This document shows positions 33,306 to 46,235 of a stretch of DNA of 64,000 bases, in pieces. Position 1 is the stretch's first letter, and every line of letters starts with the position of its first letter. Made by a program: the position numbers and the translations under genes. This DNA comes from Epiperipatus broadwayi (Eukaryota; Onychophora; Udeonychophora; Euonychophora; Peripatidae): positions 1,800,001 to 1,864,000 of the forward strand of contig JAQFVV010012530.1 in assembly GCA_028023455.1 (NCBI GenBank). Reading direction: 5' to 3'. Under the pieces are notes generated by a model. The model saw only the letters and a program-made list of their open reading frames with translations. It made no database searches and was not told the origin of the DNA.

Positions 33306-36009
33306 TGAAGCAGTCGGATCTGAGTTCGATTTTAGCTTCATAACATCTAGCCATAAGCCCACTTCAAACCCTTAGTACTAACCTTAAATTTCCGATGCAA
33401 TGGGGCTTTATACGGTCAATCCACACTAGTTTTCTTAAAGAAAAACTATTTTATAAATGTGCATTAAAATTAACTAGTTCAAGGTTTAAATTGATCAATG
33501 CTATTAATAAATTCATGATAAAATTATTCATGAATTTATATATATTATAACTGTGTGGATTGTGCGTATATATTTGTAAATATTTAAATATATATAATTA
33601 TTCAAAAGTTTCATTGCGTCGGAAATGTTTATTTCACTTTTAAATAATTTGTTAAATTTTTAGTGATTAAAAGTTACATTCTTTCGATAAGCTTTCAGAT
33701 TTTCCCTTTCCAAAAACAATGGGTAAAGTTTTATTAACTAGAAAAAAGATAAGTATTTAAAATGTAAGGATTTCCGAGTTAAAATCATTTTCTGATTTTA
33801 AAAATTCATTTTCTAATTAGAAAATGAATTCAAGTTAATGAGTTTGAAAGTCTTATCGAAGGAATGTATCTAAAATCCATTAGTAAATTTTGTGACATTG
33901 AAATGAAAGAAGCACTAGCCCAAAGGCATGAAATACAGTATAAATAGCTCTGGAAAGTTTGGAGAAGGAAGCCATCTTTGTTGCAGAGAAGTGCCAGTAA
34001 ACTCTATGCATTTTAAAATCATGAATTCAAATAGTGTTCCTATCATGGTAAGGGGCTAAAACTTCAGGAATCTGACTACAGTTCCTGAAGTCCCCTGAAA
34101 ATCTTCAATGAAGCTGCTAAATTCTTTCTGGACCAATCATGCTGCTAAAATCATGAAAATCCATTAAAATGCTGTTCAAGTAATTGACCAAATGCATGCC
34201 TATGTTTTACCAACCCGGATGTGTAAACTAAGGAACCAGCTCGGAAGAAATGGTAATATATTTCCATAATGAGCCATAACTTTCTGGCCAGTTTCGAACT
34301 TTACTTCCTTCAAGAGCTCTTTTTATTCTTTAATGTAAATCTGTACAAAACTTTGTTTTATTTATGCTTTTAAATTCATAGTAATTCCCTCAACCTCTAG
34401 TCTTTAACTTTCCTTTTTTATGATGGCGGTTCATTTATTATATTATATATATTTATTGTGTAATTTGTTAATGTTGTTTATTTTTAATTATATGCCAATA
34501 ATCCTTCGACTTGATGAGCTCCTTTGTTCCATTTGCTTTATGCAAATAATATAATATTAAGTCTAATAGTAATTCTCGCCCAGTAGAACTAAATTTATAT
34601 GTTCTATTAATCATAGAGTCGAAAGAAATTATTAAATGTTTACTATTTTTATAATTGGCTAATAATAAATTATTAGCTCCATTTCTAATTTATGCCGCAG
34701 CTATTTTCTCATTTCACCAATATTTATTTATTCATATATAATGTTAAAATGTTTTTGCAAAAGGGCCGATAAAGGAATCAAATATATTCTAATTCAAATT
34801 TCTGTTACTTGCTATTAAGATTCAGGAAGGGCACGATGTTTGGGGCATAATTAATACAATTTTATAAATGCCTTAAAATAGTTTTAGTTAAAAGCTCGTT
34901 TGACTTTAATTAATTTGATGAAGTCATCACGTAGAACATTTTATAATTGGGTTTTATTTTTCAAACGGGGACTATCAAGTCATCATCTTCAACATTGCTG
35001 ATGTAGGACTATCGTTCATTTCGCAGGCTTGTCAGTGGTAATATTACTGATATTTTAAACTATAGAGGAAGAAAGTGCTTCCTCCCCTGCTCATGTTATA
35101 TTTGGAACACCAAAGGTTAGTAGTTATGACTTGGCCTGTTTTTCTCCATGTTCCACGTCTCCTTAAAGGGCAGTAAGACTTGTGAAATACAAGCCGCCAT
35201 AAGACTTCAATCACCTACCAGCTATTATCTTTCAATTTCAGTTTATAGCTCATAATTCGTCAGCACCGTTGCCTCTCTGTTCCAATAAATCCCACTCTTA
35301 TGATCGTAATTCATGATGGAGTGATTTCAATTAAAGTTGAACAAATTCTCAGCTATCTCAAATTAAATAATTTTCTAATAAAGGATTAAAGTTATGCCCT
35401 AAATATGCATCTTGCTTTTTGTGAATGGATTTGCGAATGTGAAAATAAATCTCACATTCTTTCGTATAAAATAGAGTAATAATTTCCTTTACAACTGAAT
35501 ACCTTTATCTGCCTTTAGCTTCTTGTTGGGAGCATAGACATAGAATTCCAAAATATTGCATAATACTCATTGGCATATAATCGGAACTGCCATCCTTATT
35601 ATAATTATAATCTCTGTTTAAGACTAGAGGTGATCAATATAATCATCATTTAAAATTGAACAAAAGCATTACTATTATTATTAAATATTTTATTAACACA
35701 CTTGGTTTCTTAAGTCTTTTATTCCATAATTATTTTAATGTTAATGCTCGCTGTCTGTGTTGGCAACCCAAACATATACATATGATGTGACTTAAAAGTA
35801 TCTTTAGTCAGCTCATTATCCAATATTAGTGTCAGTTCAGGGATCTCTAATCCTCACCAACCATTGAGCTAGTTCTTTGGTGCATAGCACTGTACCATTG
35901 ATTTAGATTTCTACTAATCTGAGCTGATGAGTTGGGTTTAAATTCAGTTTGGTTTGGCTGAGTTTGGATCCGACTTGTGTTTAGGTGGTGGACGTTTTCC
36001 ACCGGTTCA
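33306..36009 (+). repeat. LTR-1 5' LTR
   Basis: 2704 bp, TG...CA ends, collinear with 46236-48941. A TATA box (TATAAATAG) lies at 33939-33947, about 630 bases in. A perfect 28-base palindrome occurs at 33803-33830 (aattcattttctaa and its complement). Both are conserved in the other LTR. Confidence 0.9.
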
Positions 36010-36021
36010 TGGTTATGTTTT

Positions 36022-36042
36022 TGGCTGCCCAATTGTTGGGGC
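36022..36042 (+). promoter_or_regulatory. LTR-1 probable primer-binding site
   Basis: TGGCTGCCCAATTGTTGGGG begins 12 bases after the LTR end. It resembles the tRNA-Lys-type site of LTR-3 (TGGCACCCAATGTGGGGC), with small insertions. A TGG also abuts the LTR end directly at 36010, so the exact primer site is uncertain. Confidence 0.5.
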
Positions 36043-36416
36043 TTCAATTTAATAAACCCTACACACCCTGTATATAGTAATTATGATTTTAGTTACTCAG
36101 TCAATTGAGATCTCAATAAATTAAATGTTTATGTAGAGTGATATTTTAAAGAGGGTTGTATATATTTAAGAGAAAAGTTATGCAATTTATAATGCATAAC
36201 TGAAATATTTAATAAATTAAAATGTCATTTTGTAATTTTTTTTCTGATAATTAAATGTTTTCAAGATTATTTTTTTAAATGTTCGTCAGTAAAAGATTCA
36301 TTAGTCAGAATAATTATTAAAGAAAAGTAGTAAGAGAAGATAAAAGCAAGGGGTAAAATAAATGAAACATTTGTCTGTGTCAAAATTAACTAGTGTTCAT
36401 CTCAGTATATATATAT

Positions 36417-39400
36417 TCTAACCTAATTAAATGAATTCATTTCTATTAAAGCGAATTCGGAAAGCCTAAACGCTTCCGTCTATACGCCGTATAGGACGGG
36501 TGACGAACCCTATTTTACCTAATATAGCTCGACGTTTGGTTAGTTATAATAATGCAGCTACAGCGATATGCAGTTCAGACAGAGATAGAATTAAAAAAAA
36601 ATTATCATTAATAAAATAAATTTAAAAAGAAAATTTAGAATAAACTAACATTCTTTCTCTATCCAAAACACATTCTCTGAGCTGTAAGTACTTGCACTGT
36701 TCGACAATGATGATGATGATTTCATGTCATTGTTAATATTACTGACTAAAATAAAACATTCATTAATTTGCCAATATGATCTCAATATTATTGTTATTAC
36801 ACACTTAGACGTTTCAATCTCTTAAGCCATGCCACGCTTGTAATATTGATCATAATGAATCAATTCTTAATTTAAGAGCACTTATAATAATGACACTAAT
36901 CTCAGGGTTCTCTGTTATTTTTAAGGAAAATGCTCAGCAGTATTGTGTTGTCGCATATGACTGACATTCTGGTCGGCTATAGGAAACATTTACCTTATTT
37001 AAATTCCAGGTATCTTCATCCACACATCAACTATTATAATATTTAACGAGATGATAACCATATTCAATAACAACGCATAATTTTGAATAATACAGCCTTT
37101 TTAATCCAGAATCTCAGTCGGAATGATGAAAAGACAAGGGTGCTTTTGTGTCCTTCCATCATCCATGACAACACAATAATTTAACTAAGATTTATTACTT
37201 AGACACTTCACTTAAATGTGTACGAAACAATGTGCAACCAAAAGCTACTAGTTTGGGAATAAAGTGATTTTACACACACATAAAATAAAATGTTTTGGTC
37301 TGAAGTTTTCAATTCCGCAAATAATTCTTATTAAATTAAAATATATTGAAATATTCTGATCTGCTTACAATTGTCTATCTGGTATATTGAATTTTAAGAG
37401 TTCACAAATGATTTCGGACTCAAGAAAAGTATTGCAAGTATTATGCAAATACACTTTTATTTAGCACACAAGAAAAATGACTCAAAACAACTTGTAACAA
37501 GACTATAATTTATTATTAAATTTTAACGAGATTCTAATTTATTATTACAGTTTAACAAAACTATCCTTTATGATTAACATAATAAATGAACATATACAAT
37601 TTATTCGATCCCATATGAATAAAACAAATTATAACTAACATTAATTCGTCTATACTTTTAGACTTGGATTCGAACTACTTCTTCATCTTCTTTTTACATT
37701 TATGCAAATTGAATATAACAAAATAAATATTATTATCGATACATCAACTCATCCGTTTAGTGTATCTTATATGAACGGCTGCTCAACTTTATTGACTAAC
37801 GATCTGTTTTAAAACAAAAACAATTTGATTCTAGGCAATACGTACAAACGATTTTTATTATCATATCTTTAATTAAATGATAGTTTTTATTTAGATAACT
37901 TATTATAATTTATGGGTTATTTATCAGAAGTTACACTTATTTTTTTTTTAATGTTTACCTTAATAACAACACAAGTTGTTATACACACTGTATTCCTCAG
38001 TATAAGTTATATTGTGAGTGCTACTTGATCATTAACCCGAATTAAACCTAGTATTTGAACCCTCCATTGGCAAATAAAAATTTCTAAATCGCGCAATTTT
38101 AAACTTACTCTCTCCATTGACTTACGTGTGGATTACCAGCACTATTCCGCCGCACAATCCAGACATTGATCATATATACTAGCACGCTATTTATACTAAA
38201 TGGATCGTGAGGAATTAACCTCCAATATACCCGTTATCTTGCCATAACTTTCTAAACCAAACACAATAATCAACACCTTCCGTGGTGGAATTATCTCTAT
38301 TTTCTCATGAGGAATATGGAATAACACTGAAGGTCTGTAGAGTTAACTACTACATTAAAATAGTTTGGTGGGTCCTTGCCTCTTACTTGGGCATAATAGG
38401 AACACACACCAAATATAATCCTCTCCTGGGATTTTAACGAATGAAATACACTAAATACGATATAAATTCTTGATCGTCCTTACTCTGGGAAGCGATCACT
38501 TGGGCTATAAACATACCCGAATATTAGATTTATCTATTCCCCTCATGGAAAATAAAGCTTTTGGGGAGATCATTTTCCATCCCACAAAATAGATACATTA
38601 CAATTATTACTTATGCGAATATTAAGCATATACCGATGCTATATCGGGGCAAGACAAGCAAATACACTAATTACACTAAATTTATGTTCCAGGGTATACT
38701 TAGATCAACGTCTGAAATCAATGGATATCACAGAATTAACCATAATAATTTTCACCTTTGCCAAAGAAACATTCAACAAGTAATTGGTATTATAGTATCT
38801 TGAACTAAATTAAGTGAATGCGTTAATAAAGAATAATTGGGAATAAGTTCCTCAATTAACATAGTATAAATTTGTTTCAAACTTTAAATAAGTTATATTT
38901 TGTATAGCACTTCTCTTTAATTACTTCTGATAATTTTAACTAGATATTTTACCTATTAAGTATTTAAATTTTTCTTCTTTTACGCATCTAACATATAAAT
39001 TTATACCCATAATTGCATATCATAAGTAAACACATTTTATAAAAAAAAAATTTTTTTTTTTTTTTTTATGTCGAATATAAATTTAACCTAGAATAATTAT
39101 ATGAAAACATACCTTTATGATTACAAGGTCATTTAAATATTACTTGACTATACAGCCTTTACCTGTTGATATAAAAAAAAATACACATAATTTTACAAAT
39201 TAGTAAAAAAAAATCATTACTTAACAAGTGCTTATTATCTCATTAGAAAAATGTTTTCCATTGGGCAATTTATCCAGATGAAGAACTTGATCCATTCGTA
39301 GTTCACGAAGCAAATTTAAAATAAGAAACACATTTTATTATTTCATTTATATAAAAGTTGCCTCCATTCTGGTGCACTTAATAAATTAGGCAAAGAAAAA

Positions 39401-40943
39401 CCTAGCAGCGTTGGATGTTAATTCTTCCTTGAATTAACTGCTATAATTTTGGGATCTAAGAAAACAATACATATTTTAACACGACGAATATTTGACGATA
39501 GATGATCACATATACAATTCTTTTCTTTTTACTATTGGCGATACGTATCATTTTTAGCTAGCTGGCTTATGAATAAAATTAATGCGCGAATTTTCCAAAA
39601 TACTATTATTATAACGACTGCAGCTGACTTACGTGGATATAAAGTTTTAACGACTCCAGTTGATGTATAATATAACATATTATATTATGGTTATAATTAA
39701 GTCACTAATGTTTGTAGTTTTTATTCCTACTCTAGGAATTGTAATTTTTCTTTAATAAGGAATTCTCCGTAAAATGCACACATACAAATTTTCCGATATT
39801 TGCCTTGAGAAAATTTATATTTTCTTTTTAAAAATATACAGGTGCATAAGTAAATATCCTTTATCATTAATATTATTTCTAGATAATTTTCAGTGAATAA
39901 AACATATTTTAACATGGGGAACTTACATTATTTTCAAAAGCAGACAATTTCTTTTAGAAAGAGCGCGAAATTTTCTAGTTAACTTTCCTTGGCTTTTATA
40001 ATATGTCTTTTTAATTATAATTTTTCTTTTATACCACGAAAAGATTATTAAATAAGGTAAAGTTAACAAATAATTGATTATTTCCTGGAAATTACTTATA
40101 TTACTTATTTTAAACATAATGACACCCCCCGTGATTGCTGTAGTTAATACGGTCATTTTGAACTTTAGCATAAGATAGTATATTTTTGCATATAAAAAGC
40201 TTTAAAATAGGTAGATGGCAACAGAAAACAGAATATCCTATCAAAATATTTAGCCACACATGATATTGTTAAAATATTACTTGAATTATATTTATTTCTG
40301 CAATTAAAAAATAAAAAAAATTTGTTACCGAATTTCAGTACTGCTTCTTCCTTGTAAAACTAATGTCAGACTATCTTTCTTCAAAATTTGGCGGTCTTCT
40401 TTTAGCGACCTCTTACAGAAAAATAATCATTTAATTATAACATAAACAAAAGAAAGGAAAAAAAAAACTTATCACAGTCACATATTTCCGTATGATTTAA
40501 ATGGATTACAAAGTAATTTGACAAATAATGAAAAATAATAAATATACTTAATTAATAATTAGTGATGTATATTTCTTTTAAATATAATTTTCTACAAACA
40601 TAAATTATCAGAAGTTATTGTGCTTTATGACAAGACATTCATCTACTCTCCCTCTCCACCCATCCAAAATCAATTACTGTTTATGATATGTGCCTTTATA
40701 CTATATTAAATTGCTCTTATTGTTAATATTTTAATTAAATTATTCATGCTCTTCTTCAAATGACATCAAATTACTAAATTTATTAGTTATTTGCTTAAAA
40801 CACATTAAAGTGAGTAAATAGCATATTTTATTAATCACTTAATATTATTATTATTTAATCTTTTTATTTTCCAAAAGAGGATAGCATTGTTTTCCTGTGG
40901 AAATAATGCCAAATAAACCAAGTGTCAATAACACTAGGTTACA
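36417..40943 (-). mobile_element. Probable nested solo LTR (~4.5 kb) inside LTR-1
   Basis: The block begins TCTAACCTA and ends TAGGTTACA, so the ends are inverted copies of each other with one mismatch. Both sides abut (AT)n (36405-36416 and 40944-40961). It lies between the LTR-1 leader and gag, where ordinary Ty3/Gypsy elements have nothing of this size. A minus-strand TATA box (TATAAATAG) is at 38195-38187. No coding frame is recognisable. If it is an LTR, the TG end on the right (minus-strand start TGTAACC) is intact and the other end is mutated. No second copy lies in the window, so this rests on ends, context and size. Confidence 0.45.
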
Positions 40944-40961
40944 ATATATATATATATATAT

Positions 40962-40978
40962 AAAAATTTTAACATGAT

Positions 40979-41014
<36 letters not shown>

Positions 41015-41031
41015 ATCATGTTAAAATTTTT
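40962..41031. repeat. AT-rich perfect hairpin
   Basis: aaaaattttaacatgatatc at the left is matched by its complement at the right (ending 41031) around a run of alternating AT. It lies just downstream of the nested block, in (AT)n. Confidence 0.85.
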
Positions 41032-41607
41032 AATGTCAAAATATTGCTTGCTAGAACATATATTAAATGTTCACTCCATATTCTTAGTAGCCTCAAAGCA
41101 GGCAAAGACCTTCAAACTGGGAATTATATGTCAAGCAGTCCGATGCAGTGTGACAACACGCTTTAATGACAATAATTTCTAGAGTAACCTCAAAGCAGGT
41201 GTACACCAAGCAGCCAGATGCAGTTGGCAAAATGCTTAAATGGTTTACATATGCTAGCAAAATTGAAAATGATATCAACAAATAAAAGTTCATGTGTAAT
41301 ATTAATTTTGACATTTTTTTTGTGTGTGAAAGCCTCATGCTTAGTAAAAATAATATTTGAACTCCTATATCAGGTCAGGAACGCATCAGTTGTTAATAAA
41401 TAATAAATAACTCATCAATCGAATTGTTTTATCAAAAAAATTAAGTCAATCATGGTGGTGTGGGGACAATAGGTTATTTCACATGCCCTATTGATCTCAT
41501 TTTGCTAACTGCCCCCCCCCATATAAATAAATTTGTCAGCAAATTTGATTGTCAGCACAGTAGTGGGTCAGTTGTCTAAATAATAAATACCAAATCTTGT
41601 CCAACAC

Positions 41608-41699
41608 AGAGAATTACTTGTACTACCTGCTAATATATATATGTTACAATATATATATATATATATATATATATTAGCAGGTAGTACAAGTAATTCTCT
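41608..41699. repeat. Inverted repeat around (AT)n
   Basis: agagaattacttgtactacc at 41608 and onwards is complemented exactly at 41670-41699 (ggtagtacaagtaattctct), with arms of about 30 bases. The spacer contains gttaca and alternating AT. It lies in the LTR-1 region upstream of gag. Confidence 0.88.
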
Positions 41700-41739
41700 A
41701 TATATATCACTAATTATTGGTATAGTTTTTTTTTCAGAC

Positions 41740-42790
41740 ATGGGAGAACAGTTGAACAGAGGGAAAGTGAGTAATGTTGTTTTTTTTATCTTTAATAGTT
41801 TTTTAAATAAAGTACATGTCTCATTCAAAGAATTAATAGAAAGAACTAACCAAGAAAACATAGATAAACTAAAACTAAACTAAAAAAAGCAGATTACATA
41901 GATTGGGGAAATAATATGCAGCAGCTAATGTAGATAGGAACAATGGGACCAGTAGTCAGAGACCTAATTAAATGTACTAAAGAAAAAAGTTATTTAAGTA
42001 TTCAGAGAAAGAGTGCCATAAGTTTGTGACTCACATTGTTTATTTATTCTCAAATGAAAGAAGTGCAAGTAGATAGAGAACTGACTGATGATAGTGATAA
42101 TGCCATGCCAATATAAGTTATGATGAGTTATGATAATCTGTGTTACCTATTATTTTCAAGAGGATAACATATCTTTGTTTTATAAAACCAGAATGGTAAA
42201 GCCACTGGAAAATTCATTGACCTTTCAATACCCTTTGATTCAAATCATAGATTTCTATGGTGATTGCTGGGAAGATCCTCAGCAACATATAGACAGTTTA
42301 GCTGATCCTTTTGCAAAAGAAACTGTGGATAATGTGCAACAAATATTAATTGCTTGACACCATTTGAAAGCTGTGCAAAGATTGGTGTGGCATGCTAGAG
42401 AAGAAGCCAGACACCTTTGAACAATATTGTCGCAAGCTGCTAAAAACATTCTGGAGTGAAGAGAGGCAAGAAAGCTTGTTACGTGACCTTATTAATGAGC
42501 ATTTTTCAGTAAATAAGGTAAATACCTACGACCAGTTTTTTTACAACAGTCAACCAAATTTTGCTCATTATCCGGTTTTAACTTTCCAGAGTCTCAAATT
42601 GTTCATATGATAGGACACAACATGCCATGAGACATTCAGGAACTTATGATTGGTAGTCAAATTGGTACTATCCACGAAATGCTGAACTTCTTAGAGACAG
42701 TGGATAAACATTTTAGATCACCAGGCCCAAGTTACAGAAAAGATACTCCAGCCCAACCATTAATCAAATGACTAATTTAATCTCTGAGAA
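41740..42790 (+). pseudogene. LTR-1 gag
   Basis: Broken Gag of a Ty3/Gypsy element. 42187-42357 reads FQYPLIQIIDFYGDCWEDPQ and QHIDSLADPFA, the start of a retrotransposon capsid domain. 42392-42610 continues with PDTFEQYCRKLLKTFWSEER and QESLLRDLINEHFS. Then, after a stop, comes QELMIGSQIGTIHEMLNFLE. These are in three frames with stops between. Upstream at 41740-41880 a short charged stretch (FKELIERTNQENIDKLK) may be the N-terminus. I see no CCHC zinc knuckle before the protease, so nucleocapsid is either absent or lost. Confidence 0.7.
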
Positions 42791-42829
42791 AGATAATGAG
42801 GGACATCAGATAACTCATTTGTGTCCCAT

Positions 42830-43230
42830 TATTGAAATGAATGTGGAGGAGAGCAGCCTTGATTGATTCAGGCAGTCAAGCATCCATTGTATCTGCAGCA
42901 TGGGTCGGAAACTTAAAAAAGAGACGCGAGATAATGCAACTCCCACCCGTCTGATCTAAATGATCTTGGCTAATGGGAAAAAGGTGTCAAGTGAGAACCA
43001 TCAAGTAAGGATTGGAGGTTGAGATCAACAAAAGGCTAGTATGGCATACTTTCTTATTATGATGGGTCTCATATATGATGTAGTATTGGGTTCTGACTTT
43101 TTGATTCAAAACCATGGCATTATTGACTACCCTAAAGGTAGATGCTCATTTGAAAATGAAACCATCAACTTTAAAATGTCGCTCCACCAGGAAGGAAACC
43201 ACAAAAGTTGCCTTCCAGCCGGTTGATCCT
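42830..43230 (+). pseudogene. LTR-1 retropepsin-type protease
   Basis: The active-site block LIDSGSQASIVSAAWV is read at about 42868-42915, with D-S-G as in retroviral-type aspartic proteases. A later block at 43060-43115, LIYDVVLGSDFLIQNHGIID, matches the conserved C-terminal I-LG-DFL motif of Ty3/Gypsy proteases. Frameshifts separate the two. It lies directly between gag and reverse transcriptase, as expected. Confidence 0.75.
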
Positions 43231-43259
43231 TCAATGATGGACAAAAAGGTTGAATAATC

Positions 43260-44690
43260 CATTATTACTGAACCAGATGATACTGAACAAATGTGGGAAA
43301 TCCTCAAGAAATACGCCGTAATTTTCTCTCCGATGCCCGGTGAGATGCCCAGTGAGATTACAGGGTACACTCACCGAATCAGAGTGAAAGAAGAAACCTA
43401 CATCCAGTCCAAAACATATCCAATTCCATTTCAGTATAAAGATAAAGTAGAAGCACAGATACAAAAAATGATCAAATAAAACATTATCGAGCGCAGCCCT
43501 TCTCTGTATAATAACCCATTGGTCATCGTTAAGAAAAAAATGGAAACTTGTGACTATGCTTGGATGACTGGAGGTTAAACAGCATCACTATACCAGAAAT
43601 AAATGCTCCCCTCCTATCCAAGAAGTACTTGTACAATTAGCTGGGAAGACAGTATTTTCAATGTTAGATTTAACTGCCAGTTACTGGCAATTGAATCTTG
43701 ATCCAAGGGACCGGAAATACACTGCATTTTGATATGGTGGATATATGCACATTTTTAAGAGGGTTCCCTTTGGACTTATTAATAGTGGAGTGGGACTTAT
43801 GCGCTGTTTGAGGCAGGTCCTTTCTTTCTTTCTGAAGAAGTACAAAAACAGATGGTATTCTATGTTGATGACATAGTAATCATCTCAGAAGATGTGAAGA
43901 AACATTTACAACATTTGGAAAGGTTCCTGAGTGAATGTAGAATGAAGAATATCACAGTGAACTTGGAAAAAAGCCATTTTTCTATTGGGGAGACAACTTT
44001 CCTTGGTCATGTCATTAACAAACATGGCATCAAGTACATCCAGACAAAGTTTCTGCCATAGAGAAGTTTCCAATCCCAACTACTCGGAAACAGATCCGAT
44101 CATTTCTTGGGCTTTGCAACTTTTATCACAAGTTCTATCCAAACATTGCCCAGGAAACTAGGAATCTTATAGACCTCATAAAAAAAACCGGAAGTGGAAA
44201 TGGACCCCACTTCATGACCAGGACTACTGAACATAAAAGAAAACTTTATACAGGCCATTATGCTGCACCACCCTGACTTTAGATAGACCTTTTATGTACA
44301 CACTGACAGCAGCAAGCAAGGGCTAGGAGCTGTCTTGTTTCAAAAGAGTGATTCTGGTGAACATCAAGTGATATATTTTTGTAGTCGTGCTTTAAAGGGT
44401 GCAGAAATACATTACACCACTACTGAGCAAGAAACTCTTGCCATAGTATGGGCATGCCAGTAATTCTGTCAATTCCTTATAGGATCGGAAGTAGTCATCA
44501 TAACTGACCACCAATGTATAGAATTTCTTAATAAGAGTTTCCTCACCAATGACTGACTCATTAGATGGAGCTTGGTCCTCCATCAATTTCAATATAAGAT
44601 CCAATATTGCCCAGGATCAGAGAATGTTGTGGCTGACATTTTAAGTCACCATCCAGTACAGATGAGCATACAGAACCCAAAAATAAACAA
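43260..44690 (+). pseudogene. LTR-1 reverse transcriptase and RNase H
   Basis: Motifs in order: YTHRIRVKEETYIQSKTYPI (RT N-terminus, ~43365), PLVIV-KKKMET, KTVFSMLDLTASYWQL (motif A, ~43650), VPFGLINSGVG (motif B), VFYVDDIVIISEDV (catalytic Y-V-D-D, ~43853), FLGHVINKHGIK. Then an RNase H with VHTDSSKQGLGAVLFQ, TEQETLAIVWAC, ITDHQCIEFL and QYCPGSENVVADILS. Catalytic residues are conserved but the frame is broken by at least six stops or shifts. The sequence is clearly related to LTR-2, sharing LDLTASYWQ and FLGH-IN--GI. Confidence 0.88.
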
Positions 44691-44819
44691 TCAATCCTTA
44701 AAAATTATGGCCACCACAATATTGAATCCCACCGAGGCCAAGCTAACAGGCCTACAATATCACCACATCATGTAATTATCCAAGACCCAGAGTAAGGACC
44801 AGAACCTACAAAGCAGATA

Positions 44820-45895
44820 CACTCACTTTCGGGTCAAGAAGGGTATTTTACAGACCAATACAAAGAATTATAGTGCACTGTGGAAAACTATAGTCCCAGA
44901 TAAACTGAGACCACCCTTACTTAGATATATTCATCAAGTCATTGGGCACTATGGACCAAGAAAGACAGAAGAGGCAGTGCATCATAGTTCTACTGGCTGG
45001 GAATGTACAATCAGATTTTCACCACTATTAGACAATGTGACATCTGTGCTTCCACTAAATTTCCAAATAAATCATATGCAGGAGGTATGAAACCAGTGAT
45101 GTCCACAAGACCAAATGAAATCCTCACCATAGATCACTATGGTCCTCTACCCAAATTTAGGACCTTTCAATACTTGCTTGTCATGTAGTATGTTCAAATT
45201 TACCCAATTCAAACCACCAATTCATAAAATGCCATCTGAGCCCTTCAGGATAAGCAATTTTCTGAGGTAGGTAAGCACAAGACCATAATATCAGATTATG
45301 GCTTAGTGTTCACCTCAAAAGAGTGAAAGAATTGGATAAAAAAACAAAAGGTAAATCATCATCTGACATCAATTAGAAACCCACAGTCCAACCCATGTGA
45401 AAGAGTTATGAGAAAAATTAGTCAACTCTTTCATGTGTCTACCTATAGATCATTGGAGGTGGGTGGACAAAGTTCAATATCTAGTGGACTGCATTAATAA
45501 TACAATGAATGAGTCAACAGGTTTCACACAATTACAAGTCTTCACTATTGGCAGCCATGTCAGGCCATTTTTTCTTCACTATTACCAAAAGATGAAATAT
45601 GTATTAATACAATAATTGACCAAGATATGGCCAGAAAGTGGCTAGTGCAGATGGCTCAGAGTTGGATAAAAAAAAGTAGGGTACAACATTACTATTTTAA
45701 AGTCAGGGATCAAGTTTGGTTATAGTAATGCCCCCAAGAAAGAATTCAAAAAATTATTCCCACTATACAGTGGGCCATATGGAATAATAAAGGACTGCCA
45801 TGACAATGCATTTTTGCTAAAGGGAAAAAGACTCCAGGGGGTTTACAATGTCAGACAGTTAAAACCATATGTACCACCTAATCTAGGAAAACAAT
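44820..45895 (+). pseudogene. LTR-1 integrase
   Basis: The zinc-binding HHCC domain is visible at 44925-45060 (HQVIGHYGPRKTEEAVHH, then IRQCDICASTKFPNKS). The core has EILTIDHYGPLPKF (first Asp), IISDYGLVFTSKE (second Asp) and NPQSNPCERVMRKISQLFHV (catalytic Glu). The C-terminal part ends LKPYVPPNLGKQ with a stop at about 45897. Several stops break it. An exact-period 60-base tandem duplication at 45853-45972 repeats this tail. The NPCERVMR block is shared with LTR-2. Confidence 0.85.
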
Positions 45896-45972
45896 AGAAC
45901 CATTAAATGAAGAGACAGTTAAAACCATATGTACCACCTAATCTGGGAAAACAATAGAACCATTAAATGAAG
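45853..45972 (+). repeat. 60 bp tandem duplication at the integrase 3' end
   Basis: 45853-45912 and 45913-45972 differ at one position (ctagg/ctggg). The period is 60 bases, so it keeps frame, but the first copy already contains the stop. Confidence 0.97.
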
Positions 45973-46221
45973 AGACAGAAATCTATACAGATGACCGACT
46001 GACATGACCATAGGGAAAATGAGATTTGATTAATGGACCTATTTACTATAAGCTAGATAATATTAAAAAAAATGATCACAATGAGACGTATAATTTTGTG
46101 GTTTGTACAGATGATATTATTCATGCTCATGCTGTTCTCCCAGAGTCTACCAATTAGTCGAGTACACTTATGCGAATGTATCACGCATAAGTAAAAAGAT
46201 TTTTTTTTCATTCTTTTTTTT

Positions 46222-46235
46222 GAAGTGAAAAGAAA
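46222..46235 (+). promoter_or_regulatory. LTR-1 polypurine tract
   Basis: gaagtgaaaagaaa is all purine except one t and immediately precedes the right LTR start TGAAACAG. This is the expected plus-strand primer position and confirms plus orientation. Confidence 0.75.

Noticed and set aside
33306-33345. gagttcgat near the LTR-1 start as a pol III B box
   Set aside because: No A box lies at tRNA spacing and the sequence is the conserved LTR terminus, so a tRNA-derived origin is not supported.
35847-36047. Minus-strand 66-codon Gln/Asn-rich frame across the LTR-1 5' LTR end
   Set aside because: It spans the LTR-interior junction in the antisense direction, and the corresponding 3' LTR end does not keep it.
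42187-45900. An envelope gene that would make LTR-1 or LTR-2 a retrovirus-like element
   Set aside because: In both elements integrase is followed within ~100-350 bases by the 3' LTR with no further frame, so there is no envelope.
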